DNA of 64,000 nucleotides from Vibrio sp. 14G-20 (GTDB lineage: Bacteria; Pseudomonadota; Gammaproteobacteria; Enterobacterales; Vibrionaceae): positions 186,001 to 250,000 of the forward strand of contig NZ_JAPHPW010000001.1 of the NCBI RefSeq assembly GCF_026241515.1, written 5' to 3'. A model generated the notes under the pieces. The model was not told where the DNA came from. It saw only the letters and a program-made list of their open reading frames with translations, and did no database searches. Made by a program: the position numbers and the translations under genes. This document shows, one piece after another, positions 32,749 through 41,855 of the stretch (positions within the stretch are counted from its first letter, which is position 1; every line of letters begins with the position of its first letter).

Positions 32749-33897
32749 ATGCTTTCAATTTTTAAAACCTTTTTTTGGCTTGGCTGGATTAGCTTTGGTG
32801 GACCAGCAGCACATATTGGCTACTTCCGTAAAACCTTTGTTGAGAAACTGAATTGGTTGTCCGACGAAGAGTACGGGCAGATTGTCGCTCTTAGTCAATT
32901 TCTACCGGGCCCAGGTTCAAGTCAGGTTGGCTTTGCGGTTGGCTACAAGAAAGGTGGATTAACAGGTGCTATTGCTGCATTTGTCGGCTTCACTTCCCCA
33001 TCTGTGATTCTGATGCTGATATTGGCGTTAGTGAGCAACCAACTATTGGAAGCACCACTTTTCAATTCAATCATTCACGGGCTTAAGTTGTTAGCGGTAG
33101 TGGTTGTAGCTGATGCAACCTTTGGTATGTACAAGAACTTTTGCCAATCAAAGATAGCGACCGCCTTGTGTGTGATCACCGCGATTGTTCTGCTACTGAT
33201 TCCAGGCATCTGGCCTCAAGTTTTAGTGCTTCTATTTTCAGCGATGGTTGGTAGTAAGTTCTTGACGTCTCAAGAGCTAAAAACGACACCTTCAGCACAA
33301 AAAATATCGGTAACGCCTCTCGTGATTTTTGTTGCGTTATTGGTTGGTCTGCCTCTATTCAGTGCTTACTCTCAAGGTATTGAAGTGTTTGGCCTATTCT
33401 ACCAAGCAGGTAGCTTAGTATTCGGTGGCGGCCATGTGGTACTTCCGTTGCTACAAAATGGTATTGGCGACCAACTGTCTCAAGATGCCTTCCTAACAGG
33501 TTATGCAGCAGCACAAGCAGTACCTGGGCCTATGTTTACACTCGCGACTTACTTAGGTTATGTATTGATGCCGTCAGCACCGATCACAGGCGCACTACTC
33601 ACAACGATTGCTGTGTTCTTACCGGGCTTCTTATTGCTATTGGGTGTACTGAAAAACTGGCAAGCAATTGCAAGTAAACCATTAGTTGCTGGTGCACTTA
33701 CAGGTGTCAATGCAGCTGTAGTCGGGTTACTACTTGCGGCTCTGTATCAGCCAATCTTCACAAGTGCGGTTAGTAGCGGTTTAGACTTCGCTCTGATCAT
33801 CGTAGGTGTGTGGCTATTGAAAACGGTCAAGATGCCAATCGTAGGGCTTGTCGGCACGTTTATGCTATTCGGCGCTCTTACTGGCTTTGCTAACTAA
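32749..33897 (+). CDS. chrA: chromate transporter (CHR family)
   Basis: 382-aa membrane protein with two CHR domains. The family repeats are visible: FWLGWISFGGPAAHIGYFRK and LSQFLPGPGSSQVGFAVGY in the first half, and FYQAGSLVFGGGHVVLPLLQ and YAAAQAVPGPMFTLATYLGY in the second. Members export chromate or related oxyanions driven by the proton gradient. It is a single gene, divergent from a LysR regulator and ended by a perfect 14-bp hairpin. Real substrate not provable from sequence. Confidence 0.9.
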   Translation: MLSIFKTFFWLGWISFGGPAAHIGYFRKTFVEKLNWLSDEEYGQIVALSQFLPGPGSSQVGFAVGYKKGGLTGAIAAFVGFTSPSVILMLILALVSNQLLEAPLFNSIIHGLKLLAVVVVADATFGMYKNFCQSKIATALCVITAIVLLLIPGIWPQVLVLLFSAMVGSKFLTSQELKTTPSAQKISVTPLVIFVALLVGLPLFSAYSQGIEVFGLFYQAGSLVFGGGHVVLPLLQNGIGDQLSQDAFLTGYAAAQAVPGPMFTLATYLGYVLMPSAPITGALLTTIAVFLPGFLLLLGVLKNWQAIASKPLVAGALTGVNAAVVGLLLAALYQPIFTSAVSSGLDFALIIVGVWLLKTVKMPIVGLVGTFMLFGALTGFAN

Positions 33898-33908
33898 CAA
33901 CCTAACCG

Positions 33909-33943
33909 AAGCAAGAAGTTAGTGAACACCTAACTTCTTGCTT
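33909..33943 (+). terminator. hairpin after chrA
   Basis: AAGCAAGAAGTTAG pairs perfectly with CTAACTTCTTGCTT over a 7-base loop, 11 bases after the stop. The T-tract is short. Confidence 0.7.
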
Positions 33944-33972
33944 ACGACTGAACGACAGGAGCCGCCGAACCT

Positions 33973-34686
33973 TTAACTAGCAGGTTTGATTCCATGGAAG
34001 TTAAAAAACAAATTGCAATCAATGAGCGGGATTGGGCTTAGTGGCCAAAAAGAGTGTTTATTATCAGGAAGGTAATACTTTAAAAAGGCGATCAAATTAT
34101 TGCAAGGGTTAACATGCTCTCTCGCCATAATGTAATCGTAGTTCCACCCCTTTTTCACACCAAGTTTTCTTGTCGTCATATAACGGCCAACTTTCCATGC
34201 AATACCTGGGTCTGTAGGAATCAAAATGGACAAAGTGCCGCCCGGCTTTAATACCCTAAGCCATTCTTTAATCACAAGATGAGGCTCATAAAGGTGTTCC
34301 AATATATGTGTCGCAATAACACGATCAAAACTGTTACTTTCAAAGTCTAACGCTCGTGCATTCGTTACATTAAAAACGAGCTTGTCATAAGTACTCGTGT
34401 TACTGAGTTGCTTTTTTGCCACTTCAAGTGCGGCTGAATCACCATCACTGACCGTATACTCGTCAAAACTATGCTGAACATGTCTCAAGTGTTCACCCGT
34501 TCCTGAGCCCACTTCTAGCACCTTCGAGAAATGCTCTCTGTTACTGAAAGGCTTCTCACACGCTATATGCCCCGCCCTCATCACATAGCCTGTTGTACTG
34601 CTTTCGTAGACTCGCTCGTCATATTCATCACTAAAACGGGACAAATAATCGAGCCACTCCTTATCTTCATCCTTGTTTATTCTCAT
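33973..34686 (-). CDS. SAM-dependent class I methyltransferase
   Basis: 237-aa methyltransferase with SAM motif I VLEVGSGTGEHLRHV, motif II acidic DGDSAALEVA, post-motif ATHILEHLYEP and motif III VLKPGGTLSILIPTDPG. The target is unknown. It lies 9 bases downstream of the DPM-type glycosyltransferase gene and is last in the run that starts with the tad pilus genes. It may therefore methylate a sugar, lipid carrier or pilus component. The start ATG is preceded by AGGA at 7 bases. It converges on chrA. Confidence 0.82.
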   Translation of the reverse strand: MRINKDEDKEWLDYLSRFSDEYDERVYESSTTGYVMRAGHIACEKPFSNREHFSKVLEVGSGTGEHLRHVQHSFDEYTVSDGDSAALEVAKKQLSNTSTYDKLVFNVTNARALDFESNSFDRVIATHILEHLYEPHLVIKEWLRVLKPGGTLSILIPTDPGIAWKVGRYMTTRKLGVKKGWNYDYIMAREHVNPCNNLIAFLKYYLPDNKHSFWPLSPIPLIDCNLFFNFHGIKPAS

Positions 34687-34695
34687 TCCTGAATC

Positions 34696-35625
34696 CTATT
34701 GAGATGGCTTGTGATCGTGACTTGTTAGTATTGAAAGGATCCTCATCTCTCGTCTGCCACGCGACACGTTGTCGAGTATCAAGCCGCAAAAGAAAGACAT
34801 CACCGCGATAAGTGCAATTGAACTAGACAGAATAGCTGTCGGGACTCTTTCAACGAGCCCGGTATCAATAAAATCGAGGATAACGGGAATCCCTAATCCT
34901 AATGAGAGAGAGCAAAGTAACACCGACAAAGCACCGAAAAAAAACATCGGCTTTACATCTCGTAGCAGGAACAAAATAAAGTTGAGGATTTTGATCCCAT
35001 CACTCAATGTATTCAGCTTACTCGCCGTGCCTTCAGGCCTTGAGTGATAATGAGTGGGTACTTCTTTGATCGACATATTGTGGTGCAATGCATGCACGGT
35101 TAGTTCCGTCTCAATTTGAAAGCCGTCGCTGAAAATAGGGACCGTTTTTACAAACCGGCGACTCATCACTCGATAGCCAGAGAAAACGTCATTCAATTGA
35201 GCATTGAACCCTTTATTTATCAGAGTCGAAAACATCTTATTACCCAAAATATGTCCTGCAGGATAAGCCTCGGAAGAGCGATCTCGACTGCCAATGATCA
35301 TATCGAGCTGTTCAGTAACCAGTTGTTCAATCAGTGTAGGGCTAATGGAGGCGTCGTAGGTATCATCACCATCAGCCATAATATAAATGTCAGCATCAAT
35401 ATCTGAGAACATCCGTCGCACGACTTCACCTTTGCCCTGACGATACTCATGGCGAACAACAGCACCAGCTTGCAGCGCCTCTTCGACCGTGCCATCAGTG
35501 GAGTTATTGTCGTACACATAAATCGTCGCACTTGGTAGTGCACGTTGGAAGTCAGCCACCGTTTTTCCAACCGCTCCGGCTTCGTTATAGCACGGGAGTA
35601 ACACCGCTATGGTTTGATTCTTCAT
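34696..35625 (-). CDS. DPM-type family 2 glycosyltransferase
   Basis: 309-aa membrane-bound GT2 enzyme. The catalytic part shows IAVLLPCYNEAGAVGKTV, VYDNNSTDGT, the metal-binding ADGDDTYD and FSGYRVMSRRFVK. Two hydrophobic segments near the C-terminus (MFFFGALSVLLCSLSLGLGI and AILSSSIALIAVMSFFCGLI) anchor it, as in GtrB/DPM-like polyprenyl-phosphate sugar synthases. It would load a sugar onto undecaprenyl phosphate for use by the neighbouring GT-C protein. Its start overlaps the stop of that gene (ATGA), which implies coupled translation. Confidence 0.87.
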   Translation of the reverse strand: MKNQTIAVLLPCYNEAGAVGKTVADFQRALPSATIYVYDNNSTDGTVEEALQAGAVVRHEYRQGKGEVVRRMFSDIDADIYIMADGDDTYDASISPTLIEQLVTEQLDMIIGSRDRSSEAYPAGHILGNKMFSTLINKGFNAQLNDVFSGYRVMSRRFVKTVPIFSDGFQIETELTVHALHHNMSIKEVPTHYHSRPEGTASKLNTLSDGIKILNFILFLLRDVKPMFFFGALSVLLCSLSLGLGIPVILDFIDTGLVERVPTAILSSSIALIAVMSFFCGLILDNVSRGRREMRILSILTSHDHKPSQ

Positions 35626-37385
35626 GAACTCTCCCTGACTCGAAACACTCGGTACCCATTTTCAATATTGTCGTACACAACATCTAACCAAGTTGGCGTA
35701 TCTGAGCTGTACAGCTTATTGATAAATGCCTCCTCGCTCGCCGAGTCCTTTAAAATCAACAAATGCGGGTCATTGCCAATAACAATGATATCGATGCTTT
35801 TCTCTATGATTTTCCTTTCGGCTAAGCTCAGATCTTCCTCTAGCATCACTTCAATAAGAAATTGGTTCCCAACAATATTTCGATGGTAAGGAGCAGCAAT
35901 AATTCGATTATCCGTCTTTGCCAACACTGGAGCCCCCGTTTCGATCCCTGAGAGTATGGTGTGCGAATTTATATCGTTATCTTTTAACACCTTATAGATA
36001 TTCAATGATTGCTCTTCTTTATCAAGAGTAGTTGTAATTTCTTCGGTTGGCGACAACGCGAGAATGACAAAGGCGACCGCTAGTGGTGCTCCAGAAATAA
36101 TAACGGTCGCTTTTATGATGGAGGAACGGATGTAATCTGCTAACTGAAGAATCACATATGCTTGCAGGGGAGCCGCTAGCACAAAACACAACCTCATTAC
36201 TCTAATCTGCCAAAAGATCGCAAGAGCTAAATTGAACATAAAGATGAGATACAAAATTGTGCAGTGGTCGTTTTTGTTCTTAAACAGCGGATATAACGTG
36301 GCAGGAATCACCAGCAAAGCGTAATTCTCTATCGAGAAAAAACCATGACTTGTGACGTATCTAACGATCGATTTCGCTTCTGTCACTTGGTCTAACCAAT
36401 ACACTTTAAGTATCGGAGGGTAATCAATTAACAACGCACTGCTAAGTGATGGATAAAGCACTGCCACTGGTATTAAAAATAAAACAGCAAGCGATACGAA
36501 CAGTAAAACCTTTTGCAGTAGGCTTTTATCTTCACTCATTAATCGATGATAAACATTAACGAAAAGCCAACCACAAAAGAAAAGGATGATGAGAACAAAT
36601 GATATTTCGTCGTACTTAAAAACAAAAAACTCATCGTAAGGCCGATTTAATAAAATCGCACAAATCCCAAACAGAGCGGAACTCGCATACAACTTAGAGA
36701 TATAGCCAAACCACTCATGGCGAACAAGACCGTAATACACGGTGTAAATCGCGAAAAAAAACATGAATAGCAAAACATTATCAAGCCCCGTCCATAAAGA
36801 TAGAGACAGCAAGATAGATTGCGCATAAACACGCCACGCATGGCGCAACTGCTCATGATTCAATGGCGTTAAAGCTAGAAATAGGGCCGCAAAGACCAGC
36901 TGAATATTATGATGATCAATAGAACCGGGTAAAAAATGGATAATTGAAGGCGAAGAAATCGCAAACATCATGCTAATAAAGCGATACTTGGCACCGAAGA
37001 GGTGGTCAGCTAGGTAAAAGCATGACAGAGAAAGAAGTAGCAAGTAAAGCAGAGGGACAAGAGAAATTGATATTGTATAAGCAAGATTATCATCGACGAT
37101 AAACAACAATGGAAAAGCTACGAGCGATAAGATTAAATCAGGAAAGCGAGACCAATGAATAACAATGCCGTCAGCGGCATTAAAATTATTCATTGGCTCT
37201 AGGTACCAATGTCCAGTTGCCATCCAGTCCTGAAATTGAACAAAACGCATATAGTCGTCATTGTCATTCAGGTTAAGAGCTGAAACACTCTCCCACTTGT
37301 AAATAAAGATCACTGTGGCACAAACTAGCCAGATGACAGAGATAACAATGATATCTTTATTAAAACTCTCACTTTTAGGCGACAT
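35622..37385 (-). CDS. STT3-like GT-C family membrane glycosyltransferase (putative)
   Basis: 587-aa polytopic membrane protein with about 11-12 hydrophobic segments. The acidic loop NLNDNDDYMRFVQF at residues 39-52, HWSRFPDLIL after it, and PGSIDHHNIQ near residue 153 are laid out as in STT3/PglB/AglB-type oligosaccharyltransferases (an early acidic metal site and a GxxDHH-like loop). No WWDxG motif was found. GT39 or another GT-C family remains possible. ATG at 37385 is chosen because AAGGA lies 5 bases upstream; the in-frame GTG at 37400 has none. It follows tadD by 34 bases and overlaps the GT2 gene, suggesting glycosylation linked to the pilus. Confidence 0.68.
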   Translation of the reverse strand: MSPKSESFNKDIIVISVIWLVCATVIFIYKWESVSALNLNDNDDYMRFVQFQDWMATGHWYLEPMNNFNAADGIVIHWSRFPDLILSLVAFPLLFIVDDNLAYTISISLVPLLYLLLLSLSCFYLADHLFGAKYRFISMMFAISSPSIIHFLPGSIDHHNIQLVFAALFLALTPLNHEQLRHAWRVYAQSILLSLSLWTGLDNVLLFMFFFAIYTVYYGLVRHEWFGYISKLYASSALFGICAILLNRPYDEFFVFKYDEISFVLIILFFCGWLFVNVYHRLMSEDKSLLQKVLLFVSLAVLFLIPVAVLYPSLSSALLIDYPPILKVYWLDQVTEAKSIVRYVTSHGFFSIENYALLVIPATLYPLFKNKNDHCTILYLIFMFNLALAIFWQIRVMRLCFVLAAPLQAYVILQLADYIRSSIIKATVIISGAPLAVAFVILALSPTEEITTTLDKEEQSLNIYKVLKDNDINSHTILSGIETGAPVLAKTDNRIIAAPYHRNIVGNQFLIEVMLEEDLSLAERKIIEKSIDIIVIGNDPHLLILKDSASEEAFINKLYSSDTPTWLDVVYDNIENGYRVFRVRESS

Positions 37386-37419
37386 GAATATCCTTTTCAC
37401 TGAGCCAAAATTTAAACGA

Positions 37420-38424
37420 CTATTGCTCCATCTCTCTCACTTCCGCTAATGCTCTGTTTAAGTTTTCGTTCGCAACTCTGTAATACGATGGTTTCTTGTC
37501 TATTGCTTGCTGAAGGTAAGGAACGGCTTCATCCGGCTTACCTTGTAATATTAGGAAATACCCTACATTATTCAACGCTTCAGGCGTATCCATATGTCGC
37601 ATAAACATATTAGTGGCTTTCTTAACATCACCGGAAGCCAGATAAATGAGGGCTAGATTGTTTTGGGCCTTCTCACTATTTGGTTCTAACTCTAGAGCTG
37701 AACGCGTGTACTGATACGCTTCCTTGTAATTGCCGTACATGTAATGGGAGTAGCCCATATTCAACAGAGCTTTGAATGAGTTTTTGTCTATCTGCAGTGA
37801 CTTTTTGAAGTACTCTTGAGCTATCTGATGCTTTCCGTCGACATCTTCCAACACACCAATTCCCATATATGCTGATGCAGGAGACATACTGTCGACCTTC
37901 AAGCTAGCGACTTCACTTTGGCTTAACGCTTGGTGGTTTTTAATCGTTTCACTGCTTTTCAAACGAACTTGGTCGGCATTAATCGCTTTAAAGAAATAAC
38001 TTCGACCTTCATCCGTTCGTCGCTGCTTCGTATACAAAACGCCTAATTCCTCCAGTACCTCGGTATGTGCTGGATTGAAATCTAAGGCCGCCAAATATGC
38101 TTTCTCGGCAAGCGCCGCGTTGCCACGAGATGAATGGATTTTACCTATAGTAAACAGCGTTTTGTCGTGAAACTCTTGCTCAGGAAAAGACAGTGAGCGG
38201 ATGTATTCATACAAGGCTAGATCGATGTTGTTGTCCCTTAATGCTGCGTCACCACGCATGATCGCTTCTTTCTCACTCAAAGGAGGGTCATCATTCGTTA
38301 ACGTATCTATCGGTTTACCTGAGTACAATTCCGCATCAAATTGATTCGTTGGTTCATCAGATGAGGCACAACCAAGTAGTAGTATTGGTAGAAAAAGTAG
38401 AAGGAACTTATGGTATAACATCAT
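37420..38424 (-). CDS. tadD: Tad pilus TPR lipoprotein TadD
   Basis: 334-aa lipoprotein. The signal peptide MMLYHKFLLLFLPILLLGC ends in the lipobox Cys. Several tetratricopeptide repeats follow, for example AEKAYLAALDFNPAHTEVLE, FKALLNMGYSHYMYGNYKEA and SEKAQNNLALIYLASGD. TadD is an outer-membrane-linked pilotin or assembly protein of Flp pili. The start at 38424 overlaps the tadC stop (ATGA); an upstream extension inside tadC would hide the signal peptide. It is the last core tad gene here. Confidence 0.9.
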   Translation of the reverse strand: MMLYHKFLLLFLPILLLGCASSDEPTNQFDAELYSGKPIDTLTNDDPPLSEKEAIMRGDAALRDNNIDLALYEYIRSLSFPEQEFHDKTLFTIGKIHSSRGNAALAEKAYLAALDFNPAHTEVLEELGVLYTKQRRTDEGRSYFFKAINADQVRLKSSETIKNHQALSQSEVASLKVDSMSPASAYMGIGVLEDVDGKHQIAQEYFKKSLQIDKNSFKALLNMGYSHYMYGNYKEAYQYTRSALELEPNSEKAQNNLALIYLASGDVKKATNMFMRHMDTPEALNNVGYFLILQGKPDEAVPYLQQAIDKKPSYYRVANENLNRALAEVREMEQ

Positions 38425-39392
38425 AAACTTGCTCCCGGCGCACTCAATGCGTCCATTACGATAAGTAGTCCTGGGCCAAGTGCGACAATGAAAAAACAAG
38501 GCCAAATAAATATCAGCATAGGAAATAACATTTTAGTCGGTATTTTAGCTGCCACCTCTTCTGCCGCTTGCTGGCGTTTATCTCGAAAATCTTCCGTATA
38601 ATCACGTAGCGTTTGCGCTAAGCTTCCCCCCATTCTCGATGCATGAGAAAGCAAAGAAACCAAGCCTTCTAGTTCGACTAAACCCGTTCGTTCGATAAGT
38701 TGCCGAAGTGCATCAGGCATGGTGACACCCGCTTGAATTTTAGCAAACACAGTCTCAAGTTCATCCGCAAGCTCCGGCTGAGAGACATAGAGCTCTGATG
38801 CAACACGACCAAGTGCAGCATTAAAACCAAGCCCAGATTCGGTACACACAACAAGAAGATCAAGCGCATCAGGGACACCATTTCTTATTTTTTTCTGACG
38901 TTCTTTTTGCAGCTTGCTCAGTACAATATTAGGCGTAAAAGTCCCTAGAAAAACACACGTCATAATCAATAAATTATTGTAACTGCCACCCAAGGAGATG
39001 TAATAAACCATAAAAGCAGCGATAACACCGACTAAGCTCGACAGCACTTTCAACGCATAGAAAACAGACAAAGCATTCTTCTCATGGAACCCAGCATGCA
39101 TCAGCTTTTCTGAGTAAGTTTCATTATCCTTTTTGTTCCCTTTACTTATAAAAGGGCTTAATGATTCAAGCGTATTTGAGAAATCATAGGGCTTCCTTCC
39201 ATCCGTACTTCCCTCTTCAGATATTTGTCTTAGCTTCCTGTCTAAAGGAGATCGTGCACCTAAAAATAGAAACCCAACCGTCAATGTTAACAAGACAGTA
39301 GTGAGCAAAATCATCGCATAAATAACCACCTGAGAGCTGATCCCAAATTCTTCTAGCATCTGCTTCCAGACTTCAATATTGAGTAGTTCCAT
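38421..39392 (-). CDS. tadC: Tad pilus inner-membrane platform protein TadC
   Basis: 323-aa inner-membrane protein of the type II/IV secretion F (GspF-like) family. The conserved cytoplasmic stretch GVPDALDLLVVCTESGLGFN is followed by LSHASRMGGSLAQTLRDYTE and C-terminal hydrophobic segments. With TadB it forms the platform on which the TadA ATPase drives Flp polymerisation. It begins 3 bases after tadB ends and overlaps tadD at its own end. Confidence 0.93.
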   Translation of the reverse strand: MELLNIEVWKQMLEEFGISSQVVIYAMILLTTVLLTLTVGFLFLGARSPLDRKLRQISEEGSTDGRKPYDFSNTLESLSPFISKGNKKDNETYSEKLMHAGFHEKNALSVFYALKVLSSLVGVIAAFMVYYISLGGSYNNLLIMTCVFLGTFTPNIVLSKLQKERQKKIRNGVPDALDLLVVCTESGLGFNAALGRVASELYVSQPELADELETVFAKIQAGVTMPDALRQLIERTGLVELEGLVSLLSHASRMGGSLAQTLRDYTEDFRDKRQQAAEEVAAKIPTKMLFPMLIFIWPCFFIVALGPGLLIVMDALSAPGASL

Positions 39393-39395
39393 AAG

Positions 39396-40361
39396 TTAAA
39401 TCTCTATGCTGATGATCTTTTTAATCCACAAGGCCCCGATGGCCAAAAGAACAATACCGACACTGACCATCGATAAACCGCGCGGATCTTTATAAAGTGG
39501 TTCGATATACTCGGGACTAGCCACCCGCAATGCGAAAAACAAACCAAAAGGGGATAACGTTAAGATCCATGCTGATAAACGACTTTCAGCAGAGAGTGTT
39601 TTTACCTTCCTTTCCAATTTAAAACGCGCTCTAAGTACTTCAGATACCTTTTGTAAGTTCTCAGATAGGTTACCCCCAGTCTCTTTTTGCAACATTACGG
39701 CACTAGAAAAAGCCAGCATTGATACGGTTGGTACTCGTTCTGTCATCTGTAAAATCGCTAGACGTAAATCATAACCGTAATTAAGTAAGTTATAGGTGTT
39801 CTTAAATTCGGTACCGATTGGGTCCGGAAGCTCTTCGCCTACCTCATTAAATGATTGAACGAGCGGTTGCCCTGCTTGTAAGGCACGTCGAATAATATCC
39901 AACGCTTCAGGAAGTTGTTCTTCGAATCGAGCCATTCGATAAGTCACTCGATGTTGCACAAATAGGTAAGCAATAACCCAAACAAAGATGAATGCCGCGA
40001 CACTTATGAACCACACTTGGTTGGTCATTATCGATATCAATGAGAGCAATACAGCGCAAAGAGAAACAATCAGTAAGAACCGGCTTAACGCCACTTTCAT
40101 ACCTGCGAGTTCCAACATTTTTTTCAAACCCGCGAAGAAAGAGATAACAATAAGCTTACGATCCAACGGGGAAAGTTCTTTGTTATAGTGTTCTTTGAGT
40201 AGTGACAAACTCTCTGCATCGATATTACGTTGCGTCTCTTTTAAGCGACGAGACAACTCTTTATGCTTCGCTTTTTTACCCGCAGCAGGTAACAACAACG
40301 CTTGGGAAATAAAAAGTACTGCGATAAACAATAGACCTAATGAAACGCTTACATTGTCCAT
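39396..40361 (-). CDS. tadB: Tad pilus inner-membrane platform protein TadB
   Basis: 321-aa GspF-like membrane protein with the N-terminal anchor VSLGLLFIAVLFISQALLL, the conserved EEQLPEALDIIRRALQAGQP and VMLQKETGGNLSENLQKVSE, and two C-terminal hydrophobic segments. It is the partner of TadC in the Flp pilus platform. The Shine-Dalgarno AAGGAGAG is strong and the gap to tadA is 9 bases. Confidence 0.93.
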   Translation of the reverse strand: MDNVSVSLGLLFIAVLFISQALLLPAAGKKAKHKELSRRLKETQRNIDAESLSLLKEHYNKELSPLDRKLIVISFFAGLKKMLELAGMKVALSRFLLIVSLCAVLLSLISIMTNQVWFISVAAFIFVWVIAYLFVQHRVTYRMARFEEQLPEALDIIRRALQAGQPLVQSFNEVGEELPDPIGTEFKNTYNLLNYGYDLRLAILQMTERVPTVSMLAFSSAVMLQKETGGNLSENLQKVSEVLRARFKLERKVKTLSAESRLSAWILTLSPFGLFFALRVASPEYIEPLYKDPRGLSMVSVGIVLLAIGALWIKKIISIEI

Positions 40362-40370
40362 AATCTCTCC

Positions 40371-41822
40371 TTAACCTTTGGTCTCACTAAAGAGCTCGAA
40401 AGGCAGATCGAGTCCACGTTTGACTAACTGGTCATGGTATTGAGGCACAACCCCCGTTGCCGTGAAATAACCGATAATATTGCCGTTTTCATCAATACCT
40501 TTACGCTGAAAACGGAATATTTCAGACATCGTAATCACTTCACCTTCCATGCCGTTGATCTCTTGAATACTCACCATACGACGCTTACCATCTTCTTGGC
40601 GTTCCATTTGAACAACAAGGTGGATAGCCGAAGCGATTTGAGCTCGTAAGTTTTTGGTCGATATGTTCCACCCTGCCATCGAGAACATGTTTTCGACACG
40701 ACTCAAGGCATCACGAGGGGTATTCGCGTGAATGGTAGCAAGAGAGCCATCATGACCAGTATTCATCGCCGCTAACATGTCAACAGCTTCGCTACCACGC
40801 ACCTCCCCAACCACAATTCGGTCAGGTCGCATACGCAAGGTGTTTTTAACCAATTCTCGCTGACTGATTTCTCCCTTACCTTCCAGGTTGGCAGGTCGGG
40901 TTTCTAACCGAATTACATGAGGTTGTTGAAGTTGTAATTCCGCCGAGTCTTCTATGGTAATAATTCGCTGATCTCGAGGAATGAAACCAGAGAAGATGTT
41001 TAATGTAGTGGTTTTTCCTGAACCTGTACCACCTGAAATCAATATATTGAGTTCGCCTTTAACAGCAGCTTCAACAAATTTAGCCATTTGAGGCGAAACT
41101 GAATTGTAGTCAATCAGGTTATCCATCGTTAAACGATCGACAGCAAAACGACGGATAGAAACAGAAGGACCATCAAGCGCAAGAGGAGGGATAATAGCGT
41201 TCACACGAGACCCATCAACTAGACGGGCATCTACCATAGGTGACGCTTCATCTATGCGACGACCAACCTGACTGACGATACGGTCGATAATGTTTCTTAG
41301 ATGGCGATCATCGAGAAAAGTATAGGGCGTTTTTTCGAGTTTACCTCTTCGCTCAACGTAAACACTTTTAGGGCCGTTAACCAATATATCCGACACAGTT
41401 TGATCGGCTAATAGGGGCTCTAACGGACCAAGACCAAAAACCTCATCTTCTATTTGCTTGATAACTCGTTTACGACCTTCTGCGCTCAGAGCATGGCTAC
41501 CATCTTCAGCCATTAGCTGTACGATCGCTTCGTGCAAATCTAGCTTAGCGCGCTCTTTCTCCAAGCTCGAAAGTAATCCTAAGTCTAACGTTTCAAGCAA
41601 CTGCTTGTGAAAGAAGTGTTTGATTGATAGTTCCTGCTCTAAAACCTTTCGAGCCTCATCAATTGCTTTTTCCTTCTCAACGCTCGCTTCTATATTCCTA
41701 GAGTGACTAGACGCCTCAACATTGGATAAACGGTCAACAGGATTGGCATCTTCTGAATCATGCGAAATCTGTTCTACTTTTTTTTCAAACTCTGGATTTA
41801 CATTTTTTCGTTTAAAGAACAT
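40371..41822 (-). CDS. tadA: Tad pilus assembly ATPase TadA (CpaF)
   Basis: 483-aa secretion ATPase of the PulE/VirB11 superfamily that powers Flp pilus assembly. It has Walker A ISGGTGSGKTTTLN, Asp box ITIEDSAELQL, Walker B MRPDRIVVGEVRGSEA and His box GSLATIHANTP. The N-terminal ~100 residues are charged, as in CpaF. ATG at 41822 is chosen because GAGGG is 6 bases upstream; GTG at 41825 is too close. Confidence 0.96.
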   Translation of the reverse strand: MFFKRKNVNPEFEKKVEQISHDSEDANPVDRLSNVEASSHSRNIEASVEKEKAIDEARKVLEQELSIKHFFHKQLLETLDLGLLSSLEKERAKLDLHEAIVQLMAEDGSHALSAEGRKRVIKQIEDEVFGLGPLEPLLADQTVSDILVNGPKSVYVERRGKLEKTPYTFLDDRHLRNIIDRIVSQVGRRIDEASPMVDARLVDGSRVNAIIPPLALDGPSVSIRRFAVDRLTMDNLIDYNSVSPQMAKFVEAAVKGELNILISGGTGSGKTTTLNIFSGFIPRDQRIITIEDSAELQLQQPHVIRLETRPANLEGKGEISQRELVKNTLRMRPDRIVVGEVRGSEAVDMLAAMNTGHDGSLATIHANTPRDALSRVENMFSMAGWNISTKNLRAQIASAIHLVVQMERQEDGKRRMVSIQEINGMEGEVITMSEIFRFQRKGIDENGNIIGYFTATGVVPQYHDQLVKRGLDLPFELFSETKG

Positions 41823-41855
41823 CACAATCCCTCGTGTTTACTTTTCATCAACCCA

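Noticed and set aside
37386..37400. GTG start of the GT-C gene 15 bases upstream
   Set aside because: No Shine-Dalgarno before it; the ATG at 37385 has AAGGA at good distance.
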